A stretch of 9,769 nucleotides of DNA, from assembly GCA_947629125.1 (NCBI GenBank), contig CANRCO010000043.1, positions 1 to 9,769 on the forward strand, in the 5' to 3' direction. The notes beneath the pieces are model-generated. The model was not told where the DNA came from, did not search any database, and saw only the letters and a list, made by a program, of their open reading frames with translations. Within the stretch, counting starts at the first letter, position 1; each line of letters starts with the position of its first letter. Origin of the DNA: an uncultured Bacilli bacterium. Lineage in GTDB: Bacteria; Bacillota_I; Bacilli_A; RF39; UBA660. The position numbers and the translations under genes were made by a program. Shown piece by piece: positions 5,929 through 9,769 of the stretch.

Positions 5929-7004
5929 AATTATTTTGTTTTAAAACTGATTCAATTATATTTTTTAAATCGCCATCTAATATTGCAGTAGGATTAGTTG
6001 ATTCATAATTACTTCGTAAATCTTTAACTAGTTTATATGGTTCCAAAATATAGTTACGAATTTGGCTACCAAAATTAATATTTAAATCATTATTTTTCAT
6101 TGAGTTTAATAATTCGTTATTTTTAGCAATTTCTAATTGAGCTAACTTACTTTTTAATATTTTTAAAGCTTGTTCTTTATTTTTTAATTGACTTCGTTCA
6201 TTTTGGCAGATAACAACTGTTTTGGTAGGTATATGAGTTATTCGAACAGCAGAATTTGATGTGTTAACTGACTGACCTCCTGCTCCACTACTATGGTATA
6301 CATCAATTTTTAAATCATTTTCATTTATTTCAATATTTATTTCATTATTAATCTCAGGGGTAACACTTACGGCTGCAAAAGAAGTATGTCTTCTTTTATT
6401 TGAATCAAAAGGACTAATTCTAACTAATCGATGTACTCCAGTTTCATTTTTTAAATAACCATAAGCATATAATCCACTTATTTTTACTGTTATAGATTTA
6501 ATTCCAGCTTCTTCACCAGCTAAAGAATCAATCACTTGCCATTTAAAATTATTTTTCTCACAAAATCTTTGATACATCCTTGATAAAATTGCCGCCCAAT
6601 CACAAGATTCAGTACCACCTGCTCCAGGATGAATTTCCATATAACAATTGAGTTTATCATATTCACCAGATAAAAAAGTATTAATTTCTAATTCATCTAT
6701 CTTAGTTTTTAAATAATTAAATTCATTAGTTAATTCATCTATAGTAAATTCATTACTAAGAGTATAAATTGTTTCTAAATCATTTTGTAATGATTGATAA
6801 TTATTCATTATTTTTTTTAATTCTGTTAACTCTTGATTAAGTTTGTTAGCTTTATCAAAATCATTATAAATGTCTTCTTTAGATAGCTCATTTTCTAACT
6901 TTCCAATTGATTTAGTTATATTATCAACATCAAAGTGACCTCCCAATATCAGCCAATTTATTTTGATATTCACTTATTTTTAATTCAATAGATTCTTTAT
7001 TCAT
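5927..7004 (-). CDS. prfB: Peptide chain release factor 2 (programmed +1 frameshift)
   Basis: Translation starts at the ATG at 7004, eight bases after AAAGGAG, and runs 24 codons to an in-frame TGA (6932-6930). A +1 shift at CTT-T continues into DVDNITKS and gives a 358-residue protein (E. coli RF2: 365). The stop-recognition motif SPF is at about 197-199 and the catalytic GGQ at 242-244; the N-terminal third is the helical domain 1. RF2 reads UAA and UGA in the ribosomal A site and triggers peptide release. The single-frame reading beginning MNIKINW is not a real N-terminus. The gene has its own strong promoter and a weak terminator after it. Its presence, and its control by UGA, means UGA is a stop codon in this organism. 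Confidence 0.96.
6930..6944 (-). promoter_or_regulatory. prfB: prfB programmed +1 frameshift site
   Basis: On the minus strand GGGAGG (6944-6939), three-base spacer TCA, then CTT TGA T. The internal Shine-Dalgarno-like GGGAGG, the slippery CTT-T and the poor-context TGA match the classical RF2 autoregulatory element. When RF2 is scarce the ribosome slips by +1 and completes the protein; when abundant it terminates after 24 residues. Confidence 0.95.
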
Positions 7005-7030
7005 GATTATGTCTCCTTTATTACTAAGAT

Positions 7031-7059
7031 AGTATAACAAATTTCTAAAGTATAATCAA
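7031..7059 (-). promoter_or_regulatory. prfB promoter with extended -10
   Basis: On the minus strand TTGATT (7059-7054), 17-base spacer, TGTTATACT with TATACT at 7036-7031. The expected start is near 7024, about 20 bases before the ATG. Confidence 0.65.
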
Positions 7060-7067
7060 TTTAGAAA
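7042..7067. repeat. Inverted repeat over the prfB promoter
   Basis: TTTCTAAA (7042-7049) and TTTAGAAA (7060-7067), ten bases apart, a perfect eight-base dyad overlapping the -35 and spacer of the prfB promoter. It could be an operator or a weak terminator for the upstream regulator gene; the T tract after it on the minus strand is poor. Confidence 0.4.
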
Positions 7068-7108
7068 CTATGAAGGATAATTTGCCTCATATATACATTA
7101 TAATTAAT

Positions 7109-8029
7109 TTATTCATTATTATCACCATACATTTGACCTTTAGCCTCAAGACCTAATAATCTTCCATATTCAAATATATATGCTAAACTAAATAAGAATA
7201 ATATTTCTACCAAATCATAAGTTTCGAATTCAATATTTAAATCAGAATTTAATAATAATTCAAAAATACCTCCACCAATATTACTCATTAGAATTATTAT
7301 ATTCATTTTCCAAGCAATTTTCTTTATTAAACTAACATTTTCTAAAGTAAATAGTGTTTCACCTTTATTGATATTATCAAATAAAATTTCTAAATGTCTA
7401 AATATTATAGATGTCAAAATAATTATTACTAAAAGACTAGCAAGACCTGTTTCAACATAACCAATTATTTTGGTTTTACTATTATTTTTAAATATGGATA
7501 ATACTTTGGTATTTAAAAATTCTTTATCAGCATCAGCTAAAACAAATGCTCCGACTTTTAAGACAACTTTATCATTTTTTTCTGAAAGATTAATTTTATA
7601 ATTTGGCAAATTTAAAGTTAAATTATTGTTATTTATTCCAACTTTATTAATTAAATAAGGCGAAATAATTAAACCTAAGCAAATAAAAGGAATAGCAATA
7701 TAACAAAATATTCTTCCTATTTTAGATATTACTGAAATGAATTTACTTAAAACTTTCATTTTCTTTTGCTCTTCTTTTTTTAAACTTACAACTTTAGTTT
7801 TAATCTCATCTCCAAGATAATCAATATCAGTAATATTATCATTTACTAAATCATTTATTTTACAATGAAAAATTTTACATAGCTCTAATAAATTATTCAT
7901 TGTTGGATAAGCATCTCCAGTTTCCCACTTACTAATGGATTGTCTAGAAACACTAACTTTTTCAGCTAAAGCTTCTTGTGATAGTTTTTTTAAAACCCTT
8001 ACTTTTTTCAAATTATCTCCAAATTTCAT
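7109..8029 (-). CDS. Membrane-anchored XRE-family regulator with DUF2975-like domain
   Basis: 306 residues. The N-terminal HTH_3/XRE domain is at about 5-62, with the recognition helix around SVSRQSISKWETG (26-38). A basic linker (80-100) precedes four hydrophobic segments, near 106-127, 193-210, 238-260 and 272-287, with a ~65-residue probably extracellular loop between the first two. The part from FDNINKGETLFTLENV to AYIFEYGRLLGLE resembles DUF2975. Such proteins probably regulate transcription from the membrane, but ligand and targets are unknown. The ATG has AAGGAGG eight bases upstream and a promoter with a dyad in front, suggesting autoregulation. All five Arg codons are AGA or AGG, unlike the core genes to its left. 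Sequence supports the HTH firmly and DUF2975 moderately. Confidence 0.8.
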   Translation of the reverse strand: MKFGDNLKKVRVLKKLSQEALAEKVSVSRQSISKWETGDAYPTMNNLLELCKIFHCKINDLVNDNITDIDYLGDEIKTKVVSLKKEEQKKMKVLSKFISVISKIGRIFCYIAIPFICLGLIISPYLINKVGINNNNLTLNLPNYKINLSEKNDKVVLKVGAFVLADADKEFLNTKVLSIFKNNSKTKIIGYVETGLASLLVIIILTSIIFRHLEILFDNINKGETLFTLENVSLIKKIAWKMNIIILMSNIGGGIFELLLNSDLNIEFETYDLVEILFLFSLAYIFEYGRLLGLEAKGQMYGDNNE

Positions 8030-8059
8030 TTAGAGTACCTCCTTTTTCACAATAAATTA

Positions 8060-8098
8060 TATATAGAAAAGTAATTTTAAACTATCAACTTTTAGTTG
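8060..8098 (-). promoter_or_regulatory. Regulator promoter with palindromic candidate operator
   Basis: On the minus strand TTGATA (8088-8083), 17-base spacer, TATATA (8065-8060), extended by TATAAT at 8061-8056. The dyad CAACT-TTT-AGTTG (8086-8098) overlaps the upstream half of the -35. It is a plausible binding site for the XRE protein itself, by position only. Confidence 0.4.
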
Positions 8099-8142
8099 CA
8101 TTTGGATTTTTATAATTACAAAAGCATTAATTCCTGACTCAT

Positions 8143-8174
8143 TTTTAAATCCATCGAATTAGATGGGTTTAAAA
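8143..8174. terminator. Hairpin downstream of the broken small gene
   Basis: TTTTAAATCCATC (8143-8155) pairs with GATGGGTTTAAAA (8162-8174), 13 bases with one G-T pair and a six-base loop. It lies 11 bases after the stop of the leftward small gene and could act as a terminator, though neither side has a long T tract. Confidence 0.45.
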
Positions 8175-8184
8175 TTTGAATTAT

Positions 8185-8352
8185 TTAAATATTTACAACT
8201 TCTTCAGCATAAACAAATTGTTCTGTTTTTTCTAATAATTCTAGTAGGTAAATCCATGCATATAACATTCGACTAGCATCACTTTCAATTTCGCCTAAAT
8301 CTCATTCATTTTCTAATAATTCAACAGCTCTCTTCATATCATTATATTTCAT
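8185..8352 (-). pseudogene. Small acidic protein gene interrupted by an in-frame TGA
   Basis: The ATG at 8352 is preceded by GGTGA, and the frame runs to TAA at 8187-8185, 55 codons, but codon 17 is TGA (8304-8302). The first part reads MKYNDMKRAVELLENE; after the TGA it continues DLGEIESDASRMLYAWIYLL and ends EEVVNI. Both halves have the same acidic, helical, protein-like composition, so the TGA probably replaced a sense codon (one change from TGG Trp, CGA Arg or GGA Gly). Other Trp codons in the frame are TGG, so this is not a code 4 gene. A nonsense pseudogene is likeliest; read-through or a sequencing error is possible. The family is not recognised. Confidence 0.5.
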
Positions 8353-8407
8353 TTTTATCACCAGTTTATTATTTATTTCATTAAGTATTACAACATATCG
8401 TTTTGAT

Positions 8408-8436
8408 TTGCTTTTCTTATAGTCTTATGGTATTAT
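8408..8436 (+). promoter_or_regulatory. Rightward promoter of the Cys-His-Asp operon
   Basis: TTGCTT (8408-8413), 17-base spacer, TATTAT (8431-8436) extended by TG at 8428-8429. The start near 8443 is about 20 bases before the first gene. The 434-base stretch 8030-8463 otherwise holds the regulator promoter, the hairpin at 8143-8174 and the broken gene at 8185-8352. Confidence 0.4.
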
Positions 8437-8463
8437 AAACAGCAATTCAAAAAGGGGGGTGGT

Positions 8464-8805
8464 TTGGATGGAAATAAACTTACAAAAAATAAAAATGGAC
8501 ATTGTTATAATAGAGCACTTTTGATGTCTAGAGCATTTTTAGATGAAAAAGGTGATGTTCAACTTCTATACGCATCAATAGATAGTTTAAGATTAAATCC
8601 AAAATTCATAGATGATACTAACCAACTTTATGCAGATCATTGTATCGTTGAAGTAACCTCTGAAAAGAGTAATCATTTTATTATTGATACTTCAACAGGA
8701 TTTGTGTATGATAAAAAAATATATTGGTTGATGGAACATCCTAAAATAAGAAAAATTAATAAAAAAGATTCAATTATTAAATTTATTGAATCAGAGGAAT
8801 ATTAA
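8464..8805 (+). CDS. Transglutaminase/papain-like Cys-His-Asp protein, short paralogue (TTG start)
   Basis: 113 residues from a TTG at 8464. The only usable ribosome-binding site is the AAAGGGGGGTGG just before it; the next in-frame ATG would remove the conserved Cys. The core aligns with the protein at 8933-9601: GHCYNRALLM (Cys14) with GGCYDRSLFM, ADHCIVEV (His59) with AGHGWIEI, IIDTSTG (Asp75) with VYDPS, and a shared DKK-hydrophobic-Y/W segment. The order Cys...His...Asp is that of transglutaminase-like and papain-like hydrolases. It lacks the ~50-residue N-terminal region and the C-terminal tail of its neighbour, so it may be a truncated copy or a minimal catalytic domain. No signal peptide or membrane segment. 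Substrate and role are unknown. Arg codons are all AGA. Confidence 0.6.
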   Translation: MDGNKLTKNKNGHCYNRALLMSRAFLDEKGDVQLLYASIDSLRLNPKFIDDTNQLYADHCIVEVTSEKSNHFIIDTSTGFVYDKKIYWLMEHPKIRKINKKDSIIKFIESEEY

Positions 8806-8931
8806 ATGTATTCAGTGTTAGGTATAGAATTATTACAAAGGGAAATTGAACGTTTCAAAGAAACTATTAACTATGAAGAAATTTGTCAAGAAATAGATGA
8901 AGATATGAAAAGATTGGAGTTGAGAATGTAA
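8806..8931 (+). CDS. Small acidic helical protein (41 aa)
   Basis: The ATG immediately follows the TAA of the previous gene and has GAGG eight bases upstream; TAA at 8929-8931 is one base before the next ATG. The product (MYSVLGIELLQREIERF...KRLELRM) is rich in Glu, Ile and Leu with heptad-like spacing, suggesting one long amphipathic helix or coiled coil. Its place between two related Cys-His-Asp proteins, tightly spaced, suggests a partner, adaptor or inhibitor, but this is inference from context. I recognise no family. Confidence 0.6.
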   Translation: MYSVLGIELLQREIERFKETINYEEICQEIDEDMKRLELRM

Positions 8932-8932
8932 T

Positions 8933-9601
8933 ATGTTTGATAATATAAAAAAAGCATTATATTTTAGAAAAATGACTTTATTATATAATCAAGGAGTAAT
9001 GGATAAAAAAATAGTTCCATTTGATGCTGATTTATATGAAAAGATGAGCCATACATATTTTAATGGGATCCCTATATCTATGCGCATTAAACATTTAAAA
9101 CCATTACCTGGGATGCCTGGTGGATGTTATGATAGAAGTCTATTTATGTTTTTTTGCTTTCCAGAAGCCCTGTTATGCAGAGGAGATAATAAAGCTTTAG
9201 AATTGAATTATGATAAAGAAAATGCAGGACACGGTTGGATAGAAATTGAAGATTATGTATATGATCCTTCACTTTTAATGAGATTTGATAAGAAATTATA
9301 CTATAGCATTTTTATGCCTACTAATATTAGTAAGTCTACAATGACTGATTATTGTTCTAATCCAGAGGGGAAAGCATTGTATGATGATGTAACAAAGACA
9401 ACAATTCAAGATTTACAAACTCCCGGTATAAAGAGAATGAATTTAATAGCAACTATCCCACTAGTTAAAAAGATAGCAGAAATATCTAGTAATCCTGATT
9501 TTGTAAGGGAACTTGATGAATATCTAGCATCAATAAATTATGATGAAAAACAAATTTCAGAAGATTTAGATTTAGCAATAAAGAAACAGACAAAATTTTA
9601 A
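8933..9601 (+). CDS. Transglutaminase/papain-like Cys-His-Asp protein, full-length paralogue
   Basis: 222 residues. The N-terminal ~60 residues are helical and basic; the core has GGCYDRSLFMFF with Cys65, AGHGWIEI with His100 and VYDPS with Asp111, spaced 35 and 11 residues apart as in the transglutaminase-like/papain-like cysteine hydrolase fold. A DKKLYYSIF segment follows, and the C-terminal half is charged and helical (ELDEYLASINYDEKQ). No signal peptide or membrane segment, so it is probably cytoplasmic. The catalytic assignment is inference from the triad and its conservation in the upstream paralogue; the protein could be a peptidase, amidase, deamidase or crosslinking enzyme. It is the last gene of the three-gene operon, one base after the 41-aa gene. 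Six of seven Arg codons are AGA/AGG. Confidence 0.65.
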   Translation: MFDNIKKALYFRKMTLLYNQGVMDKKIVPFDADLYEKMSHTYFNGIPISMRIKHLKPLPGMPGGCYDRSLFMFFCFPEALLCRGDNKALELNYDKENAGHGWIEIEDYVYDPSLLMRFDKKLYYSIFMPTNISKSTMTDYCSNPEGKALYDDVTKTTIQDLQTPGIKRMNLIATIPLVKKIAEISSNPDFVRELDEYLASINYDEKQISEDLDLAIKKQTKF

Positions 9602-9628
9602 AAATTTTCAATCGTGCCTTTTACATTC

Positions 9629-9692
9629 CTAAAATATGTGTCAAAATAGTATTATATGAAAATTAACTATAGGTTAAACGTACATATTTTAG
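9629..9692. repeat. Nested inverted repeats after the Cys-His-Asp operon
   Basis: CTAAAATATGT (9629-9639) and ACATATTTTAG (9682-9692) form a perfect 11-base dyad, enclosing TTAAC-TATAG-GTTAA (9663-9677). AAATATGTGT occurs at 9632-9641 and again at 9757-9766. It may be a terminator, or binding or crossover sites of the recombinase whose fragment lies here. Confidence 0.5.
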
Positions 9693-9769
9693 AAGCATAA
9701 TATACACAATGATTAGATTTAAATCTGCTAAATATCATATTTATTTCTTCTTTAGTAAATATGTGTGCT
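9667..9769 (-). pseudogene. Partial leftward reading frame resembling a tyrosine recombinase
   Basis: The frame enters from the right edge and reads AHIFTKEEINMIFSRFKSN, then HCVYYASKICTFNL and TAG at 9669-9667. The FTKEEI...RFKSN...YY stretch resembles the segment of phage-type integrases just before the TGxRxxE box, but the stop comes before the catalytic Arg. If right, this is a truncated or frameshifted integrase remnant marking a former mobile element. The match is short and by eye only. Confidence 0.3.

Noticed and set aside
7355..7362. TGTTTCAC, half of a parS palindrome
   Set aside because: The second half (CTTTATTG) does not match, so it is only a half-site by chance inside the regulator gene.
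8468..8524. ATG-initiated 18-codon frame at the start of the Cys-His-Asp operon
   Set aside because: It is in a different register from the conserved protein and stops at TGA after 18 codons; no hydrophobic or leader-peptide character was evident.
1..9769. CRISPR array, tRNA or rRNA genes
   Set aside because: I saw no regularly spaced direct repeats, no tRNA cloverleaf with TTCGA arm, and no rRNA core sequences on either strand.

Overview
The DNA is strongly AT-rich with mostly TAA stops and Shine-Dalgarno sites of the GAGGTG/AGGAGG type, which points to a low-GC Bacillota: a Bacilli, Erysipelotrichia or RF39-like (walled or Mollicutes-related) organism. UGA is a real stop here, because prfB (release factor 2) is present and carries the classical autoregulatory UGA frameshift. 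A Mycoplasma-type code 4 genome is therefore excluded. The species cannot be named from this window.

Left end (1-430): no annotated-size gene. A C9 tract lies just downstream of a good leftward promoter. Next to it is a compact locus that looks like a type I toxin-antitoxin system: a rightward transcript encoding a 22-residue hydrophobic peptide whose ribosome-binding site is buried in a hairpin, long complementary 5' and 3' ends, and a convergent promoter predicted to make a ~70-nt antisense RNA ending in its own terminator.

Core block (447-7060, all leftward): prfB has its own promoter, followed by parA(soj)-parB(spo0J)-mscS-family channel-DUF951-AbgT-family transporter-ychF. The genes after parA overlap or lie 15-20 bases apart and end at a clear terminator. 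This is the conserved origin-proximal soj/spo0J neighbourhood of Bacillota (chromosome segregation, mechanosensitive channel, YchF ATPase), here with a transporter gene between DUF951 and ychF.

Accessory block (7109-9769): a membrane-anchored XRE regulator (HTH plus DUF2975-like domain) faces leftward; then a small leftward gene broken by an in-frame TGA; then a rightward three-gene operon. The operon has two related proteins with a shared Cys-His-Asp (transglutaminase/papain-like) arrangement, separated by a 41-residue acidic protein. At the right edge a leftward fragment resembles a tyrosine recombinase. Arginine codon use shifts to nearly all AGA/AGG in this block, consistent with acquired DNA. 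The type I toxin-like locus and the Cys-His-Asp operon are the two parts most likely to be undescribed.
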